Source: Agrocybe praecox
Lineage: Eukaryota > Basidiomycota > Agaricomycetes > Agaricales > Agrocybaceae
Length of the DNA stretch: 64,000 nucleotides
Reading direction: 5' to 3'
NCBI GenBank assembly: GCA_964017145.1
Contig: OZ024846.1
Span: forward strand, 3,224,001-3,288,000
Both the position numbers and the translations under genes were made by a program. The notes below the pieces were generated by a model, which ran no database searches, was not told the origin of the DNA, and saw nothing but the letters and a program-made list of their open reading frames with translations. How positions within the stretch are numbered: position 1 is the stretch's first letter; every line of letters starts with the position of its first letter. Below are positions 9,250 through 19,656 of this stretch, in pieces.

Positions 9250-10080
9250 ATGTACAACCGCGGCAGATGTGTGACGTTGACACGCCCTTGTTCCACAACC
9301 GCCACCATCCGCCACCACCCGTTTGCCACCACCACCGTCCGCTAACACCATTTCCCGTCGCCACCTCACCTCGATGACAATGCGGACGACGACGACAAGC
9401 ACAACGAAACCCGAACGCCGGCGCCATGACGCAACGTAGTACAACCACAGCCACCGCCGATGGATGCCAGCGCATCAGCCAACGAACGCGAGGGGACGAG
9501 GTCGACGACGCGGACGATGACGATGACGAGCACGACGAAAAACTGACGAAGCCAGCGTGATGCAACGCAGCACGATGGTTGCTGCCACCGCCCACGACGG
9601 CGGCGGCGAATACCAGCGCACATACCAACAAACACAAAGGAACGTGGTTGGGGATAGGGGCGTGACGTGGCACAGTGGGGAGGGGGCTATAGGATGACGA
9701 CGAAGGGGGTGAGGTATGTACACCATCTGCGCCATCTCGTCGCTCACCGCCACTGTCCACAGGTAACCACGAGGGGCCCACTGCCTAGCCTCCTCTGTCC
9801 CCCTTCTCTCTGTCTTCTGCCCCTTCCATCCCTCTCTTCTCTGTCCTCGGCCTCTTCCCTCTCCTCTCCTCTCCACCCTCTGCTCTTTCCTTCTCCTCTA
9901 ACCCTCTTCCCTCTCTCTGCCCTCTCCCTTTCATCTCCTCTTCCTCTTTCCCTTCCTTTTCATCTCCTTCTCTATCTTCTTCTCCCCTTCTTTTTCTCAC
10001 CTCATCTCTCTATATCTTCTAAACCTCCTTTCCCCTGTGCCTCTTTTTTTTATATAGCTTTAATAAGTATATAAAATTTA
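9250..10080 (-). repeat. Low-complexity dispersed repeat, copy 1
   Basis: Read on the minus strand this region starts AT-rich, then has a polypurine stretch (10030-9780), then a GTGGACAGTGGCGGTGAGCG-like core (9770-9750), then a long GTC/GTG trinucleotide-rich tract. The same order of blocks with clear sequence similarity occurs on the plus strand at 19900-20760. Several overlapping long ORFs here are artefacts of the skewed composition. Confidence 0.65.
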
Positions 10081-10208
10081 ATGTACTTATTACAAGTTCG
10101 ACTTGTATGTTATTTGAGATTATTGCATACATCGTTAAAAATATATATATAAGAGAACTTCTGAGAGTGTGACCAGCCTATTTTACATGAATATAAGCTG
10201 GAGTAAGT

Positions 10209-10261
10209 TGTCAGGGCAACACTAAAATTAGTATGACAAGGCCACCAACAAAGACAAAGCA

Positions 10262-10293
<32 letters not shown>

Positions 10294-10729
10294 AGAGAGA
10301 GAGAGAGAGATAAAGAGAGAGACACTCAATGGTTCTAAGAGATCACACCAATGATAGTGGATATCCTAAGAGATTGAAGCTGGGGCTACAGCTACCTACA
10401 TGTCCAGTATATATACCCTACAGCTATTCTAGAATATTCCTACATTACATCATGAAACAAAAGGATGAGTAAGATAATGACATCATAAAGGAATGATGAA
10501 TAAGACAATGACATCATGAAACAAGGGGAAGAATGATGTGGAGTGATTGAGGCAGTGCTCATGGGAAATAAAAATGATAAGTATCTAATCAAAGATCTGA
10601 GTGATAATCAAAGAGATAATCAAGGAGATAATCAAAGATGTAAAAGAGATAAGATATCTACATAACTGAGAAAGGGAAAAATGCGAAATAAATATAGAAA
10701 AATAAGGGAAAATAGGGGAAACCCTGACA
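10209..10729 (-). repeat. 3' LTR of the chromovirus
   Basis: 521 bp, matching 16227-16747 base for base as far as I can read. It has TGTCAGGG/CCCTGACA ends. It contains a GA-rich simple repeat (10261-10322) and a minus-strand TATA box at 10408-10415. Confidence 0.97.
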
Positions 10730-13700
10730 TCACCCCCTCTCTAAGGCACATTTCCCACAATGTGCACATGTATGAGTAAGTTTAGAGGGTTTCAGAGGAG
10801 GAGGAGGTTCAGTGAAGTTAATTAAAGGTGAAAAAGAAAGTCTATCAAAAGTAAGAGCAGAAATCCTTCTGGGTGCAGCTGGATGCTTGGCATGGAACTC
10901 TTTGATTGATTTGGCTGCCTTCTTCAAATTTTCAGCAGGTTCCCAACTGCTTTCTTCATTTGGATAGTTTTTCCATTTAACCAAGTACTGCAGCTTATTC
11001 CTGAATAATCTGCTATCCTTGATATACTCAACTTCCCATTCAGGATTTTCTCCTCTAATAACAGGTGGAGGTCTGGAAGGAGGCTTTCTTTCAACAGTAT
11101 CAGCATGGTAGGGCATGAGCTTGACTACATTGAACACTGGATGGATTTTCATGGTTTTAGGCAGTTTAAGCTCATAGGCATTTGAACCAACAACTTTGGT
11201 GATTTTGTATGGTCCATATCTCTTGTCATCCAATTTCTTGGAAGGCCTATCAGTTTTTAAATCCTTGCCATCTAGCCAGACCATGTCTCCAACCTTGTAC
11301 TCAGTAGGAGCACCTCTGTTTCTATCATAGAATCTAGCCATGTCATCAGCAGCCTTTTTGAGTGCAGACTCTGCTTCTTTCCTGGCCTCTTCCATGTTTT
11401 TCACAAAGGTATCTACAGTGTCCATTTTGCTGTCTCTGAGAGGTTCTGTGCCCATTCTAGGATGTCCACCATTATTGAGCATGAATGGTGTCTGCCTAGT
11501 AGATGCTTGAACTCTGTTGTTATAGGAGAATTCAGCCAAGGCCAACCATTCTACCCAATCATCTTGTCTATGGTTTATGAAGAGCCTGAGATACTGTTCT
11601 ACTTCCTGATTGACTCTTTCTGTCTGTCCATCAGTCTGAGGATGGTAGGCTGTAGATGAAGCAGTCTGAATACCCAGTATGGAGTTGAGCTCTTTCATAA
11701 ACTTGGAGACAAACTGAGGACCTCTATCACAGATGATTTTGATAGGTAGACCATGCAGTTTCCAGACATAGTCTCTGTAGAGCTTAGCAGTACCTTCAGA
11801 TGTGACCTCATCTGTGGTAGGTATGATGTGGATCATCTTGCTAAGCCTATCTACAACTATCATAATGGCATTGTACCCTTGACATTCAGGTAGGCCAGTG
11901 ATAAAGTCCACAGTAATGGTTTTCCAGACATCAGAGGGAATTTCAGTTGGAGTCAGAAAGCCAACAGGCTTAGCAGGGAATGTCTTGGTCCTATTACATC
12001 TATCACATCCTCTGGTATAGGCTGCAATATAATGAGACATTCCTGGCCACCAATAATTTCTAGAGACTAACTCTATTGTCTTCCATTTCCCTGGATGTCC
12101 AGCAAGATAGGTATCATGATGGAGTTCCACAATTTTCCTTCTAAGGTCTTTGTCTTTTGGAACATATACCTTCCCTCTGTAGAGAACAAGCCCTTGCTCC
12201 TCTGACCATTCCTGTCCATCTATCTTCTTGATTGAAGAATTCTTGAGCTCCTGAACTGCTTTCACCACTTTCTCATCAAAGTCCTTTGCTTCTCTGATTT
12301 TCTTGAGAAGATCAGTCTCTGGACCAGCTACTGTGGTGTGACCCTGCTTGAGAGCCTGGATTTTGAAGTAGGAAGGTTTGAGAAGAACTACATTTTCATT
12401 GTCATTCTCCCCTTTCTTATGGTCTGATCTCCTAGAAAGAGCATCTGGCTTTAAGGATTTTTTACCAGGCCTATGATGAAGAGAAAAGTCAAATCTGGAC
12501 AAGAAGAGTGACCATCTGGCCTGCCTTCTGCTTAGCTTCTGGGCAGTCATAAAGTACTCCAAATTCTTGTGATCTGTCCAGATCTCAAAGGTGTGTTGAG
12601 TCCCTTCAAGATAATGTCTCCATTCATCTAGTGCTCTGATAATAGCCAGCATCTCTTTATCATGGATCTCATAATTCCTTTCTACTTCAGAGAGAGACTT
12701 AGACATAAAGGCCACAGGATGCCATTTCCCATCTAAACCTTCCTGAGATAAAACAGCCCCAGTAGCATAATCTGAGCTATCTGCTTCAACTTTATATGGC
12801 TTGTTGTCATCAGGGAAGATTAAAATAGGGGAGGATGTGACCTTAAGCTTTAACTGATCAAAGGCTTCCTGGTGTCTAAGTCCCCATCTCCAGACTGTCC
12901 CTTTCTTTGTCAATTCATGAAGTGGCTTGGCAATGTCTGCAAAATCCTCTATGAACCTTCTGTAGAAGTTGACAAATCCCAAGAATGATTGAACATCCTT
13001 GACATTCTCAGGTTCAGGCCATTTAGAGACTCCCTCTACCTTGACAGGATCCATTTCAATCTTGCCTTGTGAAATAATAAGTCCAAGATATTCAATCTTT
13101 TCCTTTTCAAATTCACATTTTTCTGCTTTAAGGTAGAGTTTGTTCTCTTCTAGGATTTGCAAGACCTTCTTGACTACCTCTCTATGATGTTCAAGAGTTT
13201 CAGTGAAGACCAATATGTCATCCATGTAGACAATAACAACATTGCCATCAATGAGCTCTATGAAGATATCATTCATCATAGTTTGGAAAGTGGCAGGACT
13301 ATTAGTTAAGCCAAAGAACATGACCAGTGGTTCAAACAGCCCTCTATTGGTTCTAAAAGCAGCCTTCCACTCATCTCCTTCCTTAACTCTGACATTATTA
13401 AAGCCCCATCTGACATCCAGCTTGGTGAAATACTTGGCTTTGCTGAGTTTGGTAATAATGTCAGAAATAAGAGGTAGAGGATAGGAGTTCTTAATGGTCA
13501 TTTCATTCAGCTTTCTATAATCCTGAACTAGTCTAAGAGAGCCATCCTTCTTCTTGACAAAGAAAACAGGAGATGCCATAGGTGACTTGGATGGTCTGAT
13601 CCTACCAGATTTCAGATTTTCCTCCAAAAATGCATCAAGCTCTTTTTGTTCATTTGGAGAAAGAGGATAAATCTTTGATCTATAGGGCTCAGAACCAGGC

Positions 13701-14623
13701 TTTAGCTCAATAGCATGATCCCAAGGCTTTCTATCAGGTAGCCTGTCAAAGGACTCTTTTGAAAAAACTCCCTTGAATTGGTGATAATGCTTGGGGACAG
13801 CTTCTTCAAAGGTCTTCTTTGGGGAATCAGCCTGTTGGTGAGACTCTTCTGCTAATTTCTGGGACACAGTTGAAGTAGCATTGATAGACTGCTTCTGAGG
13901 ATGGAGATAAGAAATAAAAATCCTGTCCTCAGGCTCAATCTCAGAGTCAGAGTCAGGTGAGTGATCTACAAGATCTACACCTTCATCATCAAACTGAGGG
14001 AGCTGTCTTCTCTGTACTGGAGCTATCTTCTGTCTCTTCCTCCTGGCTCTAATAACTTCCATGTGGCAGTCAGATGGACATCTAGTAAACTGGACATCAC
14101 CTGACTTCCAATTGACATCAGGATTATGTAGATAGAGCCAGGTATGTCCAATAATAGCATTTTTGTCTCCCAAGTCACAAACAGCAAAGGTAGCCTTTTC
14201 TGTGTGGTTTTTATATACCATAATTAAGTCAACTTCTTCATGAATAGAGCCACTTTTGTTGAGAGTACCATCAACATTGTAGACTGGAATGGCTCTAGGA
14301 AGTTTTCTTGTATTGAGGTTATGGTATTTTACAAAACCAGTGTCCAGAAACAGGCCAGTAGCTCCAGAGTCAAGCAAAGCATTCACAGGCAGCCTTTTTC
14401 CTGTATCCATTGTCTTGAGAATGACTGACAAATGGGTAGAGGCTTTTGGCTTTTGCCCTAAGATGTATATTCTCTCAGGAGTAGAAGAAAGAAGAAGATT
14501 AGAATTTGAGGACATGATTTCTGTATCAGATTCAGAAGAGGTGGGATTGACTTTATCATTTTCATCTTCTAATACATTAAATCTATTCCATTGGGACATG
14601 TCCTTCACCAATGGTGCCTCTAA
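10730..14623 (-). CDS. pol: Chromovirus pol: protease, RT, RNase H, integrase, chromodomain
   Basis: The frame is open from about 14623 down to a TGA at 10730-10732, roughly 1297 codons. There is no ATG at its beginning: the first codons near 14611 are TTG GTG, so it is most likely reached by -1 frameshifting from gag. Counting from 14611, the aspartic protease motif DSGA is at residue 81. RT has KLDVRWGF and YMDD at about 462-465. RNase H has VEADSS. Integrase has an H-H-C-C finger (CDRC) and DDE residues in VDFITG, CDRGPQF and TERVNQE. The chromodomain follows near residue 1189 with VEYIKDSR, YLVKWKNY and SSWEPAENL. The tail ends with a CAHCGKC cysteine cluster. All catalytic motifs are intact. 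The last codons double as the polypurine tract. Confidence 0.95.
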   Translation of the reverse strand, partial: LEAPLVKDMSQWNRFNVLEDENDKVNPTSSESDTEIMSSNSNLLLSSTPERIYILGQKPKASTHLSVILKTMDTGKRLPVNALLDSGATGLFLDTGFVKYHNLNTRKLPRAIPVYNVDGTLNKSGSIHEEVDLIMVYKNHTEKATFAVCDLGDKNAIIGHTWLYLHNPDVNWKSGDVQFTRCPSDCHMEVIRARRKRQKIAPVQRRQLPQFDDEGVDLVDHSPDSDSEIEPEDRIFISYLHPQKQSINATSTVSQKLAEESHQQADSPKKTFEEAVPKHYHQFKGVFSKESFDRLPDRKPWDHAIELKPGSEPYRSKIYPLSPNEQKELDAFLEENLKSGRIRPSKSPMASPVFFVKKKDGSLRLVQDYRKLNEMTIKNSYPLPLISDIITKLSKAKYFTKLDVRWGFNNVRVKEGDEWKAAFRTNRGLFEPLVMFFGLTNSPATFQTMMNDIFIELIDGNVVIVYMDDILVFTETLEHHREVVKKVLQILEENKLYLKAEKCEFEKEKIEYLGLIISQGKIEMDPVKVEGVSKWPEPENVKDVQSFLGFVNFYRRFIEDFADIAKPLHELTKKGTVWRWGLRHQEAFDQLKLKVTSSPILIFPDDNKPYKVEADSSDYATGAVLSQEGLDGKWHPVAFMSKSLSEVERNYEIHDKEMLAIIRALDEWRHYLEGTQHTFEIWTDHKNLEYFMTAQKLSRRQARWSLFLSRFDFSLHHRPGKKSLKPDALSRRSDHKKGENDNENVVLLKPSYFKIQALKQGHTTVAGPETDLLKKIREAKDFDEKVVKAVQELKNSSIKKIDGQEWSEEQGLVLYRGKVYVPKDKDLRRKIVELHHDTYLAGHPGKWKTIELVSRNYWWPGMSHYIAAYTRGCDRCNRTKTFPAKPVGFLTPTEIPSDVWKTITVDFITGLPECQGYNAIMIVVDRLSKMIHIIPTTDEVTSEGTAKLYRDYVWKLHGLPIKIICDRGPQFVSKFMKELNSILGIQTASSTAYHPQTDGQTERVNQEVEQYLRLFINHRQDDWVEWLALAEFSYNNRVQASTRQTPFMLNNGGHPRMGTEPLRDSKMDTVDTFVKNMEEARKEAESALKKAADDMARFYDRNRGAPTEYKVGDMVWLDGKDLKTDRPSKKLDDKRYGPYKITKVVGSNAYELKLPKTMKIHPVFNVVKLMPYHADTVERKPPSRPPPVIRGENPEWEVEYIKDSRLFRNKLQYLVKWKNYPNEESSWEPAENLKKAAKSIKEFHAKHPAAPRRISALTFDRLSFSPLINFTEPPPPLKPSKLTHTCAHCGKCALERG
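10731..10742 (-). promoter_or_regulatory. Polypurine tract for plus-strand priming
   Basis: On the minus strand AGAGAGGGGGTG lies immediately before the LTR start TGTCAGGG. The tract lies within the last codons of pol and its TGA stop. Position and composition match the polypurine tract of LTR retrotransposons. Confidence 0.8.
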
Positions 14624-15702
14624 AAATTCTTTTTTGGTTCCTCTTGTTGTTGTCCTTCCTTTTCCTCCTTGATGAGTTTCCCATAGAAGTCTTTCAACTC
14701 CTCATGGTTCATGGCATTGATGTTGACTGAGGATCTACAGTCAGTAGCCTTATGTCCTTGCTTTCTGCACTTGAAACATATAAGGGGCCTGACTGATCTC
14801 CATCCAGAGTCAACTTCCATGGGAACAACATCTGGTTGCCTTGCCTGAGCAACAAAACTTCTTTGACCACTTGCAAAAGGAGAAGGACTGGGGGCAGCTG
14901 GCTTAGACTGTGGCTTCTGTGATGCAGGAGCCTTGGAAAAAGAAGAGGTTGAAGAGGTAGACTTATTAAAAGCCTCCATCTGTCTCCATTGTCTATCCAG
15001 CTTGGTAGCCTAGGAAATCCAGCCATTCAGACTTTTGGGCATATCAGGGACATTGTAGACCTTTTCCCTAAGAGATCTGTTTAGCCCAGTCTGAAATTTC
15101 TCAACCAAAGCAGCATCATTGTACCCAGTGTCAGAGACCAGTTCCCTAAAGCTAGCCACATATTCATCAGCAGTTTGACTTCCCTGCTTCAGAAGGTTCA
15201 TCTTGTGTCTGGCTGTACTAGCAGGGTCTGGATCTCCAAACACTTCCCTGAATTCATAGACAAAGTCTTCCCAAAGACCTTCCTTGGAATAGTCTCCATC
15301 TAGAATTTTTGTCTTGTCAAGAGCCCATTTTCCAGCAGTACCTCCTTTCATATAGGACAGAGCACAGACAACCTTTTGAAGATCATCTGTAATACCTTTC
15401 CCATAGAAATAAAGCTTGAGTTGACTCAAGAAGGTTTCTGCTTTCTGCATAGAACCATCATATGGCTCAGGAGGGGAAACTTTGATTCCAGACTGTGAAC
15501 CAAAGGCAAAGGCACCATGACTGGCAGGGGGAGGGTTGACCTCTTTGGCAGCAGCAGAGAAAGGTGATTGAGTTGTAGGAGGTGTAATTGAGTGTTGCTG
15601 CTGCTGTCTCAAAAGAGTCACCTCTTGGGTAAGAAGAGAGATTTGTTGTAGAAGCTCTTCCACAGAGAGGAGAGTAGTGGTGGGGAGGGTGGTAGTGTCC
15701 AT
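14620..15702 (-). pseudogene. gag: Chromovirus gag with one in-frame stop codon
   Basis: The frame starts at ATG 15700-15702 and runs 230 codons to a TAG at 15010-15012. It then continues in the same frame through about 130 more codons to TAG 14620-14622. The first part has a glutamine-rich coiled region (residues 14-40) and a retrotransposon gag core with conserved Trp and Phe residues. The second part has a CCHC zinc knuckle, CFKCRKQGHKATDC, near 14760. Sequence on both sides of the stop looks like one continuous capsid region, so the TAG is either a recent point mutation or a readthrough codon. Everything else in the element is intact. The frame ends at a slippery site that leads into pol. 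Confidence 0.85.
14629..14635 (-). promoter_or_regulatory. A AAA AAG slippery site for -1 frameshift from gag to pol
   Basis: In the gag frame the codons read CCA AAA AAG AAT TTT TAG. This places the heptamer A AAA AAG in exactly the X XXY YYZ phase needed for simultaneous -1 slippage. A -1 shift enters the pol frame, which is open from here on and has no ATG start. Confidence 0.75.
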
Positions 15703-16226
15703 ATTGTGGTGTAGATAAAGTAGAAGCTCTCTGGTGTGTGTGTGGGAGAAACTATCTACTGAAAGTGTCCTTGGAAACTATTTATGTAAACTAAAAAAGA
15801 TCTATGTAGTAGATACCCAGTTGTCACCCCAAGCACAGTGGGTCTAAACCTAGGATCACAGGGTTGACTACCTGGTATTTTCCTAGACCACCAAAGACAG
15901 AAACAGTTGGCCTGAGTCTGCCCCAACAGTTGGTATCCCTATCTACAAGTTCACACACAACACACAACAGAGAGTGAGAAACCCAGTAGAAAGAGAGGTG
16001 TCTTGAGGAGATGTTGAAATTGGGGAGGGAGAAATATTAGAGTGGATTGGGAGGATGTTGGAGGTTGAAGGATTGGTGATGATGATGAAAATGATATATG
16101 TGGTGAGAGGATGTGAGAGGAAATGGTGGAAAGAGAGATGAATGGATTGGTGTAGATAAATGTAGGTTGGTGTAGGTAAGGGTGAGATAGTGTTTGGTGG
16201 AGTTGTCTGGGATAGCTTCAATCTTC
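15703..16226 (-). other. Chromovirus 5' leader
   Basis: About 520 bases lie between the 5' LTR and the gag ATG. The stretch begins with the primer binding site. It contains short pyrimidine-rich runs and inverted motifs such as CCAACAGTTGG near 15925. The open frame inside it starts from TTG only and looks like low-complexity leader, not a gene. Confidence 0.6.
16214..16224 (-). promoter_or_regulatory. Self-priming primer binding site
   Basis: Two bases after the 5' LTR the minus strand reads AGATTGAAGCT. Its exact complement, AGCTTCAATCT, occurs in the LTR on the same strand at 16389-16399. That is 27-34 bases downstream of a TATATATA box, where the RNA should start. An 11-base match between the RNA 5' end and the PBS is the arrangement known for self-primed Tf1-type elements. 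Confidence 0.8.
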
Positions 16227-16279
16227 TGTCAGGGCAACACTAAAATTAGTATGACAAGGCCACCAACAAAGACAAAGCA

Positions 16280-16311
<32 letters not shown>

Positions 16312-16747
16312 AGAGAGAGAGAGAGAGATAAAGAGAGAGACACTCAATGGTTCTAAGAGATCACACCAATGATAGTGGATATCCTAAGAGATTGAAGCTG
16401 GGGCTACAGCTACCTACATGTCCAGTATATATACCCTACAGCTATTCTAGAATATTCCTACATTACATCATGAAACAAAAGGATGAGTAAGATAATGACA
16501 TCATAAAGGAATGATGAATAAGACAATGACATCATGAAACAAGGGGAAGAATGATGTGGAGTGATTGAGGCAGTGCTCATGGGAAATAAAAATGATAAGT
16601 ATCTAATCAAAGATCTGAGTGATAATCAAAGAGATAATCAAGGAGATAATCAAAGATGTAAAAGAGATAAGATATCTACATAACTGAGAAAGGGAAAAAT
16701 GCGAAATAAATATAGAAAAATAAGGGAAAATAGGGGAAACCCTGACA
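16227..16747 (-). repeat. 5' LTR of the chromovirus with promoter
   Basis: 521 bp, same as 10209-10729. On the minus strand TATATATA at 16426-16433 is followed by the predicted RNA start at 16399. The GA-rich simple repeat lies in the R/U5 part (16279-16340). Confidence 0.97.
16426..16433 (-). promoter_or_regulatory. TATA box of the chromovirus LTR
   Basis: TATATATA on the minus strand, 27-34 bases upstream of the predicted transcript start at 16399 whose first 11 bases match the primer binding site. Confidence 0.75.
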
Positions 16748-16752
16748 TAAGT

Positions 16753-19110
16753 CTTATATGCTGATGAAGCTACGTGAAGCAGGTAAGCGGACATGTTTGT
16801 TTTTCGTCGTATAGCGCGGCAATCAACAGTGCGTCACGCCGCGGCGCCAAAAGTAGCTTGCCCCGAAATGCCTACCGGTGACGTAGAATTGAATATACAA
16901 GACGATGGTCCGATGGCCCGACGTTTACAACTGATTATATTTTGAGATGCAACATGCAGTATTAAAATATTTCCCTGTACTTCAAGAAAATTCTTACATC
17001 CGACCCTTCAGTTGAAGTTCACAAGGTATGCCTATTGCTGCTATTCAGATGCAGGAGGAGTTTGGGAGGAGTGAGTGTCGTATAAAAATAGCTATCTCCG
17101 TCACAGGTATGCAAGGTCGCATTATGAAAGGCTGGGTGCTGCAGCTCAAGCGGCGAGCTCTGACCTATTGTTCTTCAAATAGATTAGGGAAAGGGCCATT
17201 TGATGGGAACCGATGACGGCCGAATCGGGCCGAGCCGACGCTTTCTCTTGGTTGTCGTCAAGTCGTCGTTTTCTCTCGAGCCAAAGAACAAAAGAGGATG
17301 GTAATAAATGAGTGTACGTTGATGATTGGATGACAACAAATTGTGCCGTTTGAAAATACTCGGAAGAAAGTGAAGCAACGACGTCGGAAAGGGACGTGCA
17401 CTAGTACGTCATGAATGTGAGGTTGGAAGGCACCACCACCACCAATTATATCGTCCATAGATGAATACCGAGGATCCTGTGTGTCAAGTAACATACATCT
17501 AGCATGGACTGTGACTTTTTTGGGCGAATTGAGAGTCGTCAAATAGAGCCGGCCCCGTAGTAGGACATGCAGAGGGCAAAATAAAATCAGCGAGACCCAA
17601 GTATGCTTAAATGACCCTTGTCACAATAGAAGATCTTTATATGGCGGCGCCATATTTCCATTGCTTCTAGTCACTGTTTCGGTATCCATAACTAATGTCC
17701 GTTGCGCGGACGATATATCATATCGGCGACAGAGACAATTGCGCTGTTATTACTAAAATAGCACAGCGACAACAGCCGGGCACTTTTTTTTTCAGCCGAC
17801 ACTGTTTCTTTTGTTAGTAGTGACGATATGGTCTAAGAATAAAATACGCCCAAATTCCTTATATCTGTTGTCTCAAAATCTCATTCACAAATCGCTCACC
17901 ATCAGCGTTCAAGATTCAACATTTCAAACTTTAACACCTAGTAATCATGACACTAACTATGATAATCTCAATTCCAGTTTCCGTGTTTTGCAAGTCTACC
18001 ACCCCGACGGCATCCTACAAGTCTCAAAAAAAGCGAGAAACTCCCGAAATTCAACGAAGAGGTGCGCTTTCCCTTAAATCGGGGAGTTATTGATAATGAC
18101 TCATATCGTCGCTCGACACTATTAGCTTTTGGATAGTTTTTCTCAGCTAAACCAATATAATGACAGCTGGCCACTGGAGGTGGCGACGATCCTTGCACTC
18201 AAAATACCAGTGCTGCTGCTAAAAATAGGAATTCAGCTACGTAGGTAGTATCTGTTTAGATACAGCTTATCTGCAGTCGTACGCTGGTCGTACGATCATC
18301 CTACGCATGATTTCGACTTGAAAAAAAAAAAAAAAATTGCTTGAGATTGTGTAATTGACGAAAAGGGTAAGAAATATTGTAATTTCACACAAACCGAAAG
18401 TGTATATAAATCTGAAAGCTTTTTTTATCATTTTCGGAAAGATGGCATTAATTACTTTTCTCTTTAGAGAACAAAAACCCAAACTAGTCTAATTGTTCAA
18501 CATTTTCGGTTCGCCCAAACTTAAAATTTTAAACAACATTACACTGGCCCAAAAATCTGGCCCATTAATCTTAGTTTATAACGCCGAACTGATTTGTGAT
18601 AAATATAAATCTTATTTATCAATTTAAACAGAAAATGTACGTTTGACAAAAAGCGGAGTTTTTAGGAGGTTTTCGTGTGACCCAAAAAGTTGAAATTGCC
18701 GAGGTGAAATTGCTTAGGCCAGAATCGCAAGTCGCGCCTCCTGATCTTTTTTCTTCTGAAAGTTACAACATCATCTCGCTACTCGATTTCTCCCGTCTGC
18801 TACCGCCTCTACAGCCCTCAGTTTAAATTCTGTCAAGGATAACAAAGCGACACAGGGTTCAAAACTGCTCGAAACTTTTACTTGTTCACAGCATGTTACA
18901 GGACTGGGCATCACCGTATGGACACACGCACCTTTTAAACATGGGATCATCATTCTTATAAAGACCGCATTCCTTTTCTCGTAAAGAAGAAAAACAAACC
19001 CAGAGTATTGCCCACCCACCTTGACTATCACCTTCACAACAAATAACAATTGACCGGGCCTGATGCGTGACATCATCATATGACGACTATACCAAATTAA
19101 TCCTCAACTG
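16753..19110. other. No gene seen
   Basis: This 2.4-kb stretch to the right of the chromovirus has only short ORFs on both strands and a poly-A run (18320-18335). I found no splice-linked coding pattern, tRNA-like fold or long repeat. It may be decayed repeat DNA or a spacer. Confidence 0.4.
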
Positions 19111-19656
19111 TTATAGCCAAGCATCGAAGTTATACCTTCGACTTTCGAGGACCTTACACGTGGGGAGAAAGAAAATCGCACAATTACGGTAGACTGGCCG
19201 TGCTGGCTTTTGATATGCCAACAATGAAACACTTGCAATCTTTGTCCATCCCTTAAAGAATATGCCGAATCTGGACTCTGGAGGCCGTCCGAGATGAACT
19301 TTCGTGGAACGAAGCCGTTTTAAATTTCCGATCACTACAATGGAACGAAGGGATTCAAAGATCAATTATCGAACTGCTTACGCTCGGATTTGCAGTGTTA
19401 ACAGCAAGCGCTTGAATACATGCTCGCATCTATCAAAAACCTCCACTGGCGAGAACGGAAGCACTTCTATTTAGGTTTAGGGCGGTTAGATATGGTGTAA
19501 ATCCCTTACGCAGTGGAGCATCCCAGATGGAAACTTCTACCATATATGGCTGTCGAAGGAGTTGCACGAAGCCGTTGCTGGAGAAGTTATCAACTACGGT
19601 TCCAGAATAGCGAAAACGGTTACTGTGCGTTGTGTCCAACGGGATGTTGATTTGTA

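Larger units (their letters stand above)
10204..16752 (-). mobile_element. Complete young chromovirus (Ty3/gypsy LTR retrotransposon)
   Basis: The element runs 10209-16747 (6539 bp). It has two 521-bp LTRs in direct orientation that read identical and the 5-bp duplication TAAGT at 10204-10208 and 16748-16752. Each LTR begins TGTCAGGG and ends CCCTGACA. Gag and pol are on the minus strand. Pol contains protease, RT, RNase H, integrase and a chromodomain, which defines the chromovirus group known from fungi and plants. Identical LTRs mean the insertion is recent. A single in-frame stop in gag may make this copy non-autonomous. Confidence 0.97.

Noticed and set aside
8361..9335. Overlapping ORFs of 60-140 codons on both strands
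   Set aside because: They cover the hAT-type element and its inverted repeats; no splice-linked or family-like protein results.
9221..10074. Arg/Ser/Leu-rich ORFs up to 186 codons
   Set aside because: They come from polypurine and trinucleotide repeat composition and occur in several frames at once.
15943..16221. Minus-strand ORF in the chromovirus leader with a hydrophobic stretch
   Set aside because: It starts from TTG, lies in pyrimidine-rich leader, and begins on the primer binding site.
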